Shown: positions 1 to 11,056 of the stretch, one piece after another
Numbering within the stretch: position 1 is the stretch's first letter
Layout of the letters: every line of letters starts with the position of its first letter
Source of the DNA: Austropuccinia psidii
Taxonomy: Eukaryota > Basidiomycota > Pucciniomycetes > Pucciniales > Sphaerophragmiaceae
DNA: 64,000 bases
NCBI GenBank assembly: GCA_023105745.1
Contig: JALGQZ010000007.1
Location: 50,325,569 to 50,389,568 of the forward strand
Direction of reading: 5' to 3'
Notes under the pieces: generated by a model
Told to the model about the DNA's origin: nothing
The model's input: only the letters and a program-made list of their open reading frames with translations
Databases searched by the model: none
Program-made: the position numbers and the translations under genes

Positions 1-69
1 TCAAAACACGCTTACCCAACCGTCAGTCAAATTTCCCATCCATGGAAAAGCCTGAGTAAAGATTATGTT

Positions 70-834
70 GTGTGCAATGGTCTTCACAGTTTTCCTTCCA
101 GCGGACAATTGTGCATTCTGAATACTGGTGTCAAGAATTCTCTTAAATTTTTTGTTTTTTCTTCTCTTTCTGATGTTTTTTACAGTATTCTCATTGATTC
201 TGGTGCTACACACTCATTTATTGCAAAGAAGTTTTTTCACAAGTACTCATTGACTACTTCAGAACTTCCAGAGAAGATTACCCTTATCATTTTGGACTCC
301 TCTGAGTCTCCTTCCTTATTTGTGACTCACCGTACTAAATATATGGTTGAGCTCCCTTCTTTCCCAAGCTTTGAATGGGACTTTCTAGTCATTGATACTC
401 CCAAGGGAGAACACCTCATATTGAGCTTTGACTTTCTCAATCATTTTAATCCATCTATTGATTGGTGGCAAGGACTGATCACCTTTAATTCTAATCATAA
501 GGACTATTATGATCCTTCAAAATCTTTCAGTAATGACTTTTCTTCTGCCAAATCATGTGCAGCTCTGGTTGGTGATTCTGGAACACCATCATTTCCATCT
601 TCTGTCCATATTCCTTCCCTTAATTACCATCAGTCATTACTATCCGCTAGAGATGAAGTCTTCAAAGAGATTCAAGATGTTGTAGAAGATAATTCTGTAT
701 CTTCACTTCATCTCTTCTTTGGGAATGTGGACCTTCCTCCCTCATCTTATCATTACTCCCTGGAGGAGTTGTGGGATGAAGAGGAAGAGCCAGAAGAAAT
801 AGAAACCGTGATGAAGGTTTTTCCTCCTGCTTAA
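70..834 (+). pseudogene. E1 Gag tail and aspartic protease region
   Basis: The frame encodes a retropepsin-like protease that would cleave the polyprotein. The active-site motif Asp-Ser-Gly is in LIDSGATHS at about nt 190-210, followed by the usual hydrophobic strands. An acidic linker rich in Glu (residues near EEEEPEEIET) leads into the RT N-terminus, as in the related E4 copy. The stop TAA at 832-834 interrupts a reading that continues in the same frame at 844; E4 has Tyr (TAC) at this place, so it is a nonsense mutation. The true start lies upstream in gag, outside the window, and the listed start is only the first start codon available. Confidence 0.8.
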
Positions 835-843
835 CACCAATAT

Positions 844-2231
844 TTGGATGTATTCTTCAAGGTGAAAGCAGAGAAACTTCCTCCTCACCGCGCCTGTGAT
901 CATCATATTGAGCTGGAGGGGTCTCTACCTCCAGTTGGGGTGATCTACTCTTTATCAAACAAAGAGTCAGATACACTCAGGGCCTACATTTCAGATAATG
1001 TAGAGAAAGGTTTCATCCGGCCAAGCTCCTCTTCAACAGGAGCACCTGTCCTCTTTGTCAAAAAGAAAGATGGTGGCCTCCGTTTGTGTGTTGATTACCG
1101 CAAGCTCAATTCTGTTACTAGGAAGAACAAGTATCCTGTTCCTCCTATGAATCAACTTCTTACTGTTTTCAATGGTTCTTCTTTCTTCTCCAAGATTGAT
1201 TTGTGTGGTGCATATAACCTGCTCAGAATCAAGGAAGGTGATGAACACTTCACATGTTTTAGAACTAAATATGGCAGCTATGAGTATTTGGTATGCCATT
1301 TGGGCTCACGAATGCTCCTGCCTCTTTCCAAAACCTTGTCAATGATATTTTTTATGACCTTCTTGATGTTTATGTTGTGGTTTATTTGGATGACATTATG
1401 GTCTTTTCCAAATCTGAAGAAGAACATGTCACTCATGTGTCCACTATTCTTTCCAGACTCAGAGCCAATAACCTCTTTGCTAAGGCCTCCAAGTGCCTGT
1501 TTCATGTTACTAGTGTAGAGTATTTGGGTTATGTTGTTTCTTCTGAAGGCCTCAAGATGGACCAAGCAGAAGTACAGCAAATCCTCAATTGGCCACCTTC
1601 AAGAAACCTCAAGGCTCTTCAATCATTTCTTGGCTTTGCCAATTTCTACCGCCGTTTCATCAAGAATTATTCAAAGAATATTAGTTCACTCACAAGTTTC
1701 CTCAAGAAATATTCCTGTTTTCCCCTCAATGAGGAAGCTCTTAGACAGTTTCATCAACTCAAAGAGGCATTCAACATTGCACCAATCCTTTCTCACTTTG
1801 ATCCTTCTCTACCTCCCATTGTAGAGACTGATGCATCAGATTATGCCTTGGGTGCTGTACTGAGCCAGATTTCTGACTCAGGAAAACATCCCATTGCATT
1901 TGATAGCCACAAGCTTCTCCCAGCTGAGGTCAATTATGAGATTCATGACAAGGAACTCCTTGGCATAGTCTGGGCTCTCAAGCGCTGGAGAGCTTTTCTC
2001 CTTTCTCTTTCTTCCTCTTTTGAAGTACTCACCAATCATTCATCACTTCAATATTTTATGTCTTCAAAGATTCTCACTCGCCGTCAAACCTTCTGGGCTG
2101 AATTTCTCTCTGAATTCCATTTTTCAATCACTTACTGCCCTGGCCGCCTGGCCACCCTTCCAGATGCTTTATCACGTCAGGACGATGTTTACCCAGAGAG
2201 GGGGAAGATGTCATCAGCAAGAATCCAATGA
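844..2231 (+). pseudogene. E1 reverse transcriptase and RNase H, frameshifted
   Basis: This copies element RNA into cDNA and removes the RNA strand. RT begins with LPPHRACDHHIELEG, followed by LFVKKKDGG and the conserved KIDLCGAYN. Near nt 1291 one base is missing just before the motif MPFGLTNAP, so the rest of RT, including the catalytic motif YLDDI (about 1386-1400), continues in another frame (1293-2231). RNase H follows, with ETDASDYALGAVL and the ending LPDALSR. The end of this frame overlaps the integrase frame by four bases at 2228-2231. The E4 and E3 copies show the same domain order on the minus strand. Confidence 0.88.
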
Positions 2232-2809
2232 ATTATCAAAAAATAATCAAGCAAGATGAAATTCAAGCCTCAAAATTCTTTGCAGTCAAGGTGGAAGCAT
2301 TCTCAAATTTGATTGAATCAATTCAGAAGGCATTATGGCAGGATTCTCAATATAGAAGTATCCTTCAAAATTTGGGTAAAGGTAAATCTGTCCAAGATTA
2401 TTCTCTTGATTCCTCCTCCCAACTTCTTCTATTCAAAGATCGGGTGGGAGTCCCAAATGACCCCACAATTCAACTCAGCATACTTCAAAAAAGGCATGAC
2501 TCTCCTCTAGCTGGACACCCTGGCCAAGAGAAGACTCTCAAACTTGTCAAGCGGGATTTTCACTGGTCTGGCTGACTCAATTTATCAAGGATTATGTATC
2601 ATCCTGTCAACAGTGTTCAAGAAACAAAAATATTCACCACAAAAAATTTGGACTCCTAAAACCTCTTCCAATTACAAATGGTCCTTGGATTTGTCTTTCA
2701 ATGGATTTCATCACATAATTGCCACTGTCCAATTCATTTGACTCAATCCTTGTCATAGTGGACAGATTCTCAAAAATGGCTGTTTTTATTCCAACAATGT
2801 CTTCAATAA
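2228..2809 (+). pseudogene. E1 integrase, N-terminal half, interrupted by E2
   Basis: This is the zinc-binding N-terminal domain of a Gypsy integrase: a histidine pair region (HDSPLAGHPG) and, after a frameshift near 2570, the cysteine pair (SSCQQC). The integrase core then starts with the first catalytic Asp in LSMDFI, and VDRFSKMAVFIPT follows. The reading stops at 2809, where E2 begins. It continues after E2 from 12908, in register after one copy of the 5-bp duplication. The frameshift and the interruption make it non-functional. Confidence 0.85.
2805..2809. repeat. Target-site duplication AATAA of E2 (left copy; right copy 12908-12912)
   Basis: AATAA lies directly before the TG that opens the left LTR and directly after the CA that closes the right LTR. 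Five bases is the usual size for Ty3/Gypsy integrases. Removing E2 and one copy restores a continuous E1 integrase sequence. Confidence 0.95.
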
Positions 2810-4648
2810 TGTGAGCCTTAGAGGTAATTTCATATACCCAAAAGACCACAAATATAAAAAATAACATATTAATATAGATAAAATAAATTTATTTATATTA
2901 TTAAAATAAAAATAAAAATATAAATATAAAATTATATTAAAAATAAAAAATTAATTACAATTTAAAAATAAAAATATATTAAATTTTGTAAGTATAAAAT
3001 TACATTTATACTTGAAAAAATTAAGTAAAAATGAAATTTTAACAAAACTGTGAAAAAATAAATAAATTTGGAAAAAAGTTAAATAAAAATTATTATAACT
3101 TTTTATCCAATAAATAAATACATAAAAATTATTTCACCATTGGATTCCTCATAAAAAATCAGGTGGGGTCACCTCTGAGTGAAATTCTTGTAACTCAACT
3201 CTAAATAAGCTTAAATTAAGTTTTTAGTATTTTCAATACAAAAGTTGAAAATCCTCAAAACCTTAATTTAATTCACACCACATGTGGTGTTAACCATCAA
3301 TTTTTGTGTTAAAATTGAGGTGTTGTGTTTAGTTTAGAAGCTATGAGGAATTGAAGTATTTTCAATTGAATTCAACTGAAATGTCAAAATGTGCGCGTGT
3401 ATTACATAAGTGAGCTTTGATTTACATATGAGGTGTCAATTATTACTGTATAGTACTTTACAATTGAATTGAATTACATATGTAAATTATAAGTATAATA
3501 CATGATGAGGAATTAAAGGAAAAATAAATTGGAAAGATTAAATTTGGGGGGGAAAAGGAACTCCAGCTCTAAGGGGGAGCTAGACCTCCAAATTCCTTGC
3601 TGACAGGCGTGGGATCTCAAAATTCACGCAAAAGTTCATCACTTTTGGCCTGGAATTGAGTTACAGGGTCTGTGGACTCAATTGATGATGAGGTTTTGAT
3701 ACCAACTGGGGTAGTTTTAGCTGTTGCCAAGAGGGTAAAACTACCCGTAAGATGAAACAACCATAGTAAGAACAGTTTTAACTGGTTTCTACGCCTCTTA
3801 CACACATTCTGACGTGTTTTGAAGGCTCTAGGCCTGGTATTGCTATAGTAATGGCTGATTTAAGGGTCTAAAATGGCTAAAAATGGCTAAAAATGGCTTA
3901 AACCAGCCCTTTTTGATCTAAACCAGGGTTTAATGATGCCATAATTGGATTTTTTGTTGTAAGACTGTTTTTCACGACTGACAAGAGTTAAATTTACTTT
4001 TGGAGTAAGAGAATTGATGGCTATAAAAGAATGTCTTCTTTGCCCCACTTTTCTCTTCATGTTAGAATCTTTTCCTTTTATTAATTAGTTTAAACACTGT
4101 TAAACCAATCAATCAAACATTCCAACCACCATTTTTAAATCATTCTAATCCTTTTAACCACGTGAAAAAATCATTATAATCATTTTTTGTAACTCTTATA
4201 ATCATTTTTACCCCTGAACCACCCCAAAAGTGAATTAAAGCATCTTTCATCACTGTAAACTTTGTCACTTTGTTTCCAAATTCACTCTGGTCACTTTTGG
4301 GCGTGTTTTCTCTTTAATATTCTTTTTTAAAGACTCTGTTCTTTAATTAATTGCTTGCAGTTCTTTGCTCAATTCATTCCGATTGAAATTGCTCTTGAAG
4401 AAATTTCTTTTGTAGCCTTAAAATATCTCTTGTAGAGTATTTTTTGGATAAATTTTTATTGTTGGTAAAACAATAAATTTTTATAATATTATTGTTTTAT
4501 ACTAATAAAGTTATAAACAATAAAATTGGCGTGTTTTCTCTTAAAAATAATATTTCATACTATTTGTAACTGAATTTTACCTTATACAAATTTTGAGGAC
4601 AGGAAAAGTACTTGATTTTTAATCAAAGTTTCATATCCACACCTTACA
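2810..4648 (+). repeat. E2 5' LTR
   Basis: The LTR starts TGTGAGCC and ends CCTTACA, and it matches 11069-12907 almost base for base. It drives transcription in U3 and supplies RNA end signals. It holds a TATA box at about 4022-4029, a perfect 16-bp palindrome at 3275-3290, three tandem copies of a TAAAAATGGC-like decamer near 3869-3898, and an AT-rich block at 2870-3130. Several differences from the 3' LTR are CG to CA or TG changes. Confidence 0.97.
4022..4029 (+). promoter_or_regulatory. TATA box of E2 LTR promoter
   Basis: TATAAAAG lies within GGCTATAAAAGAATG and is preserved in the 3' LTR at about 12281-12288. It sits in the second half of the LTR, where U3 should end, so transcription probably starts about 30-60 bases downstream. 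The start site itself is not visible. Confidence 0.6.
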
Positions 4649-4650
4649 TT

Positions 4651-4668
4651 TGGGGGCCCAGCCGTGAT
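4651..4668 (+). promoter_or_regulatory. E2 primer-binding site, tRNA-Pro-like
   Basis: TGGGGGCCCAGCCGTGAT begins two bases after the 5' LTR. It opens with TGG, the complement of the tRNA CCA end. It resembles the proline-tRNA primer site of gammaretroviruses, and the implied discriminator base is C, which is typical of eukaryotic tRNA-Pro. E5, E6 and E7 carry close variants. The exact primer tRNA is inferred. Confidence 0.7.
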
Positions 4669-4795
4669 ATTTTACCTGTGACATATTTTTTTACTCTTTT
4701 TAAATCTTTTTTCTTGTATTGAAAAATTTAAAAACATATAAAAAATACTTATAATTCAAAAAATCCATAAAAAATAACTTTTTTTCATATTATAA

Positions 4796-4871
4796 GTGAG
4801 GCTTATATTTTTATTTATTTTTTGAAATAACCTTTTTTTACTTAATTAATTGGCTTTTTCATTAATTTTAG
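4796..4871 (+). other. Probable leader intron of E2 (76 nt)
   Basis: The donor ATAA/GTGAGG and the acceptor ATTTTAG/TGTCTGAC bound 76 bases, a normal size for a fungal intron. Joining them puts an A before TG and so creates an ATG that opens the frame of the next exon (MSDNVVRQ...). The same AG/TG arrangement is present in E5, E6 and E7. This is inferred from sequence only, without RNA data. Confidence 0.5.
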
Positions 4872-5069
4872 TGTCTGACAATGTGGTAAGACAAGAAAAC
4901 ATTGAAACAGCCTCAACAGTCACCAACATTGTTCCTGCAAGCACTATTAATTCAGACCATAATAGTACTGTAATTGTGACTCAAAATAATCAACCTGAAC
5001 CAATATCTTCTGAATTAATTTAATTGGACATAAGTAATACTCTTCAGAAAGCTAAGAATCTGGCCAATA
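4872..5069 (+). pseudogene. E2 accessory gene, exon 1
   Basis: This is an open stretch of about 66 codons, rich in Ser, Thr, Asn and Gln, with no recognised domain. It starts straight after a splice acceptor, so its ATG would be made by the splice junction. It ends at a GTAAGG donor in phase 1. One stop codon (TAA, about 5020) interrupts it. Through the intron at 5070-5134 it would join, in frame, to the overlapping ORF at 5135-5784. The positional counterparts are 26187-26486 in E5, 37603-37836 in E6 and 59953-60111 in E7. Function is unknown. Confidence 0.5.
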
Positions 5070-5134
5070 GTAAGGTTTTTGACGTAAAAATACTATTTTA
5101 AGCCTTTTTAAACCATAATTATGCCTTCAACCAG
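5070..5134 (+). other. Probable intron of E2 that contains the gag-pol start codon
   Basis: The donor ATA/GTAAGG and the acceptor CAACCAG/GTCAGG bound 65 bases. The gag-pol ATG (5121) lies 14 bases before the acceptor. Splicing would remove that start and fuse exon 1 to the +1-frame ORF, with phase 1 matching on both sides. E6 has the same layout. RNA evidence is lacking. Confidence 0.5.
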
Positions 5135-7440
5135 GTCAGGAGCCAGCTACAACCCCTCAAGCAGCTCCCAAAAAGGTAATAGACGTGATTATGGCAGAGG
5201 CCAACCAGGTACAGAAGGAAAAGGGTCAGTTGATGACTTCCAAACAACTAAATTGGGTCATTCTGAAGCTGATAATACTATTTTACCTTCAAAAAGAGCT
5301 GACACTGCCACAACAAGCCTCTGTGGACATATACAAAGCCAGCCACAGTGCATACAACAATGCACTTCAATTCAAGGAGTACCAGATCCTTGCAGACCTG
5401 TGGAAGAATTGCATGAATTCTTACCTGACAGTAAGAAAATTCTTGGGCCATCCCAACACTTGCAAATTGCTCAATGGATGGCATCCATTGATGGAGAAGA
5501 AAAACATGATGCTTTTGACACTACAATGGAGGAAAAACAACCCTCCACCACCCAAACCAGTGCCAAAAACAGCCCCAGTGGCCAGCAGCAACAATTCCAA
5601 CGTGAAAAAGCAGCCACAAACTCCAAACAAGGGGAAAGGGAAGGCACCAGCCCCAAAACCTTACAGCCAGGGCTACAGAATCCCAAAGATTCAGCAGGAT
5701 GCCATGGAAAATGTATTTCAGATGGCCAGAACCATGATGGAATTACAGAAGAAGGAGGAAGCCAGATTAAGGTTCCAGAAATGATTTCTGACATATTTGA
5801 TTCCATCCCAGAGTTGTATAATTCTATAAATGACGTGAAAAAACATCTTTCTGATAAAAATGAAACCATTTGTAACAACATTAAAACAAACAACCTGAGT
5901 CTGTGCCAAATTAATGAAACACTTATGTGTTTTGAAAACGTTTTAAGAAAAATCAAAAATTCCAATAATGATAATTCTTCTAACAATAAAATAAATGAAC
6001 AATCTGCCATTATTAAAGAATTAACAGATAAATATTCTAAATTCAATATTGATGACATAATTGAAACAAGAATTAAACAAGCCATAAATATTATCAAGAC
6101 AGATAACAAGAAAGTCCTTGATGACATTTCAAATTCATTTACTGAAGTAAAGACATATACCATTGCCTTGAAAAAGTGTTTTGATGCTTCACAAGAAGAA
6201 GTATCAAAATTATCAATGAAATTGAATCAAGTCACTGCTGATAATACATGACAGACAGAGTTATGGCAAGAACTGACACATAAGGAAGACATGTATAAAA
6301 TTGAAGTAATAACTTTAATACAAAGCTTCCAACATGAATACAGAAATTCCCAAAGGTGTAGCAACAGTAAAATGAATGACATTGAACAAATACTGAACAC
6401 CTTACCAAGAATGTCTACACCTCTAAATCAAAATGAGGGCACAAGAATTCCAAATCCACAAGTATTGGATCCTGATAATTCACAATTAAAAAATTAATTA
6501 TCCACTTCTTTTCATAACTTGGAACCATCAATGGGCCAAGCACTCTTGAAAGAAGTTCCAAAACTTAAAGAATGGCCTCACTTCAGTGGTGAAGGAGAGT
6601 ATGACCATATGGAATTCATTAGAGGTATTGACATGATCAAAGAGGATTTTGAATTACCAGACATATTGGTAACAGCCAGGTTTAACACCTTGTTTACCAG
6701 ATCAGCTCACAGATGGTACATCAAAGTAAGATAAGCACATGGACACCAGAGTTGGACTTGGTGGAAAACCCAAATCATCAACAAATGGGCAAATGATGCT
6801 TGGAGGTTTAAAGTTGAAACAGCCTTTGAATCTGCAAAATTTAATGCTGATAAAGACAAAGCTTTACCATGGTTTTGCCAACAAAAGGACAGATTAACAG
6901 CATTATATCCTGACATGTCAGAATTTATGATCCATAGAGAAATTCTGAGACAATGTGGAGGTGACTTAGAGCATGCTGTCAAAAGCAGGACTACTGAACA
7001 ATCTTCAGCAGAGGATATTATCAATATACTAGAAAAGGTAACCACCAGAACCAAAATTGGTTCTAGTAGGGTGAATCTCAAAACAAGGTTTAATACACCT
7101 TGGAAAGATTCTGTGGACAAAAACCCCAAAGAAAATTCTAGTAATATTAAATATAAATCTGCAGATACAATCAGAAAATTCCATATTTTCCAAAGCACCA
7201 CCCATTTAGCCAATACATGTCCAAAAAGGGGGAAAATCAATGAAATTGACATTGAAAAGGGACCAGATGTTGAAAAAGAAGACATAATTGAAGACAATTC
7301 AGATGATAAGTCATCCATATTTTCTGAATCTTCAAAAGATATAGAAAATATCAATGCCACTTTTGACATCATGGAATTTTATTCCCACTTACCACAATTG
7401 AGCAATGGTCAAGTTGATTTATCAAAAGTTCAAGATGCAC
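5121..7440 (+). pseudogene. E2 Gag (disordered start, coiled coil, capsid, degenerate zinc knuckle)
   Basis: Gag packages element RNA into particles. The ATG at 5121 opens MPSTRSGASYN and a Ser/Gln-rich region that overlaps the +1-frame ORF. An Asn/Ile/Lys-rich coiled-coil stretch follows (about 5800-6250). The capsid begins near 6540 with LKEWPHFSGEGEYDHMEF and runs through WTWWKTQIINKW and REILRQCGGDLEHAVK. The nucleocapsid motif near 7173-7220 reads FHIFQSTTHLANTC: both leading cysteines of a CX2CX4HX4C knuckle are Phe, although E7 and E6 keep them. Stops at 6249, 6495 and 6732 interrupt the frame. Protease follows without a frame change. Confidence 0.85.
5135..5784 (+). CDS. E2 accessory gene, exon 2: overlapping ORF in +1 frame inside gag
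   Basis: This is a 650-nt open frame lying entirely within the N-terminal gag region. It encodes, in order: a short Ala/Lys-rich start; a predicted helical region including MNSYL, KFLG and GWHPL; a Pro/Gln/Lys linker with KGKGKAPAPKP; and a C-terminal segment with QGYRIPK and VFQMARTMMEL. The E7 counterpart keeps these motifs in this same frame (MNSYL, FLG, GW.PL, QGYRIPK, VFNMARTLME). In one ungapped block I count about 20 of 43 identical residues, against about 8 of 38 in the gag frame. That pattern argues for selection on this protein. Within E2 this exon has no stop, while gag-pol has several. It has no known family that I recognise; accessory or nucleic-acid-binding roles would be guesses. 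Confidence 0.65.
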
Positions 7441-9440
7441 AACTTATGAAGACAAAACCAAACAGAGGAAAAGGTTATACAGTTGGTAACTCCTGTATAA
7501 CAGAAGTGGTGATTGATAACAAGCCCACCAAACTTTTTCTTGACCCAGGAGCCTTCTGCTCTTGTGTTGGAAAATCTTTTCTTAAGACTTGTGTACCAAA
7601 TTTTGAAGACCAATTGTTACCAATTGATGGTATGAAATTCAACAGTGCAAGTAACCCAATGAAAGCATTAGGAATCTTTGAGACCAATGTCATATTCCCA
7701 CACATAAATGGGAATTTAAGGATCACAGTTGAATTTGTTGTTATGGAAAATTGCTCTGGTACCCATTTTATATTGGGAAATGACTATTTAATCATGTATG
7801 GGATAGATTTACATAATAACAAAGACAGATACTTTACAATTGGGGACAATAAGCGCCAGAAATTTCCCTTTTTACCATTTAAAATACAATGTACAGTAAA
7901 CAAAGTATCACCAGTCAACTTAGAGTTAGAAAAATTCAAGTCTGAACAGTTAAATGAGGCTGAGATAAGCCTTCATCTGACTGATAAACAAGAAAATGAA
8001 CTTTCTTCCCTTTTGTATGACCACAGAGAAGCATTTGCTACAGACAAAGAACCTCTGGGAGCAATTATTGGTCATGAAGTTGACATCATTCTTAACATTG
8101 AGAGACCTTATCCACCACTCTTAAGAAGACCTGCTTATCCAGCAAGTCCAAAATCAAGAGAAGCTCTAGAAATCCATATTAAAGAACTTCTGGACCTTGG
8201 TGTAATAGGAAAAGTAGGCCACAATGAGGAAGTAGAAATAACTACACCAGTTATAGTGGCGTGGCATAATGGAAAATCCAGAATGGTTGGGTACTTTAGA
8301 GCTCTGAACACTTACACTGTCCCAGACAGATACCCAATACCAAAAATCCAAATTGCCCTTACTCAAATATCTCAAGCAGTGTATATAACCACTATGGATG
8401 CCCTTAAAGGATTCCATCAAAATGTGGTGACACCAAGAGCAAGAAAATACTTGAGAATTATTGTTCATTGTGGAGTGTATGAATACTTAAGGATGCCCTT
8501 TGGTATCAAAAATGCACCTTCACACTTCCAAAGAATGATGAATGAAATCTTCCCTGAAGAACTCTCAGAGGGATGATTAATCATTTACATTGATGACATT
8601 ATTATCTGTTCAAAGACTTGGGAGGAGCACATGTACAGATTATCAAGAGTTTTGACAAAAATCCAATCAGTAAACATGAAAATCTCCTTGAAGAAATGTC
8701 ATTTTGGATTTAAAGAACTTAAAGCACTAGGACATGTTGTATCTGGTTTGTCCCTTGGAATTGACAAAAACAAAGTTACAGCAGTATTGTTAAAACCCAT
8801 GCCTCAGAATAAGAAGGAAATTCAGTCATTCTTAGGTTTTGCAGGATATTACAGGCAACACATTAAATATTTTGCATCCATAGCAAGACCACTTTATAAG
8901 TTGTGTGACAAAGACACAGTGTTTGAGATGACTGTTGACAGAGTCAAAGCTTTTGAGTCTCTAAGAGAAGCATTGACCACTGCTCCACTCTTACTGATGC
9001 CAGACTTTAAATTGCCTTTCAAACTGTATATTGATGCATCAGGGGGTGGACTGGGTGCTGCACTTCACCAAGTTCAGATCATAAATGATAAGTCTGTAGA
9101 AGGACCCATATGTTTCATATCCAGGCAAATCAAACCAACTGAAGACAGATATGGAGCAAGTCAAATGGAATGTCTATGCCTTGTCTGGGCCTTGGAGAAA
9201 TTGAACTACTTCTTAGAGGGATGTGTTTTTGAAGTGATAACAGATTGTACAGCTTTCAAATCACTTTTGAACATGAAAACACCCAACAGACACATGCTCA
9301 GATGGCAAATAGCCATACAAGAATACAGAGGAAATATGACTATTGTTCATAAGGATGGGAATCTTCATAAGAATGCAGATGGACTAAGCAGATGGCCATT
9401 ACCAAATAATATTGATAATCCTGCTTATGTGCCAGAAGAA
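7441..9440 (+). pseudogene. E2 protease, reverse transcriptase and RNase H
   Basis: The protease motif at 7542-7550 reads Asp-Pro-Gly (LFLDPGAFCSC), where E7 has Asp-Thr-Gly. RT runs from ERPYPPLLRRPAYPAS (about 8100) through KSRMVGYFRALN and [10 protein letters not shown] to YIDDI at 8586-8597. The stop TGA at 8574 lies just before that catalytic motif; E7 has Trp there. RNase H follows with [32 protein letters not shown] and the terminal NADGLSRWP. The frame is the same as gag, so no ribosomal frameshift is needed in this family. Because of the stop it cannot be made in full from this copy. Confidence 0.9.
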
Positions 9441-11045
9441 GCTTCACCACAAATTCCAATAGAAGGAATAAGTGTTACAGACTTGAACACCACCTTCTTT
9501 GAAGAAGTCAGAAGCAGCTACACTCAAGATAAGAATTGTAGCATCTTATGCCAATTACTTAACAAAGACTGTAAAGACAACTCCCTAATACATGCCTTGG
9601 ATGAAGTATGGAGAAAATCTTATGATGAAGGAAGATTTCACCTACTGGATGGTATAATTTACCACAGAACCAAGCACACATGTGTCATGACAGTTGTAGA
9701 CAGGTCATTAATCAATTTTGTACTGAAAGAATGCCATGATAGTCCCTTTTCAGGACATCTGTCTGAAGACAGAACAAGAGAGAAAGTAAAGACCTGCATA
9801 TGGTGGCCATTGTGGCAGAAAGATGTTGCAGAGTATTGCAAAACCTGTGACAGATGCCAAAAGGCAAATAAATCCACTGGCAAAAGACTTGGAAATATGA
9901 TAAAAATCCAAGAACCAAACACACCTTGGGAAATTGTCCATATGGATTGGGTAACTGGCCTACCACCAGGAGGTGACAGGAGCTATAATGCTTGACTAGT
10001 AATTGTGGACAGATTCAGTAAAACTCCCATCTTTTTACCATATCACAAAGATGATACAGCCATGGATACAGCTCTTCTGATATGGAATAGAGTAGTGTCA
10101 TGGACTGGGATATTTACAAATATCATCAGTGATAGAGATCCCAAATTCACCTCAGCACTATGGACAAATCTTCACCAATTATTTGGCACTAAACTATCTT
10201 TCTCTACAGCCTACTACCCACAAACTGATGGCCTGGCTGAAAGGATGATCCAAACCTTAGAGGACATGGTGAGAAGATTTTGTGCATATGTCCTTGAATT
10301 CAAAGATTGTGATTGATTTACCCATGATTGGTGTACTCTGTTGCCAGCACTGGAATTAGCATATAAAACATCAATCCATGCCAGTACCAATCAGACTCCT
10401 GCTATTCTAGAAAAAGGATGGAACCCCAAGTTACCCCAAGATTCCTTGAGGAAAGACTTAATTGAAATACATCCCACAGCTGCTAGCTTAAAAGGAATGC
10501 TAGACAAAGCTAGAAATCATGCAGTAAGATGCATGGAGGACTCTTTTGCATATGCTAAAGATAAATGGGATAAATCACATGCAACTCCAGATTTCAAAGT
10601 GGAGGACCTAGTTCTTGTATCCAACACTAACTTCAATAACATCAAAGGATGTAAAAAGTTGAAAGACTCCTTTGCAGGACCTTTTGTGATTAAGGCCCTC
10701 CATGGAGAAAATTCTGTTGAAGTAGAGTTATCTGAAGAACTTAGCAATAAGCACCCTACATTTCCAGTGAGCTTGATAAAGCCATATAAATCTAGTGATG
10801 CTGAGAGATTTCCCTTGAGGAATAAGATTCCCAAAGTTATACCTCCTATTGAGACATCTGGTACTAAGAAAATTACCAAAGTTCTTAAAGAAAGGAAATT
10901 AAGAACCAAGAAAGTAAGGGAATACCTTGTTAGGTACAGTGACCCAACTTGTGAAGATGAATGGTTAGAAGAAGAAGATATACCAGAAGCTACCAAACTC
11001 CTCAGAAGATTCAGACATACTAGAAACACCAATATTACAAAGTAA
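9441..11045 (+). pseudogene. E2 integrase with chromodomain-like C-terminus
   Basis: Integrase inserts the cDNA. The HHCC zinc-binding domain is visible: [10 protein letters not shown], then CKTCDRC. The D,D,E core shows Asp in VHMDWVTG (about 9946), Asp in IISDRDPKF (about 10126) and Glu in GLAERMIQT (about 10236). The C-terminus has a beta-rich region (DSFAGPFVIKALHGENSVEVELS, split here by function rather than frame) and a chromodomain-like end, EYLVRYSDPT...EDEWLEEEDI. Stops at 9993 and 10314 lie inside the core; E7 has sense codons at both places. The polypurine tract starts 12 bases after the stop. Confidence 0.9.
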
Positions 11046-11056
11046 TATTCTTTTTT

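Noticed and set aside
5471..6163. 230-codon minus-strand open frame opposite E2 gag
   Set aside because: Shadow of the gag and accessory frames; hydrophobic, low-complexity composition and no counterpart kept in E7.
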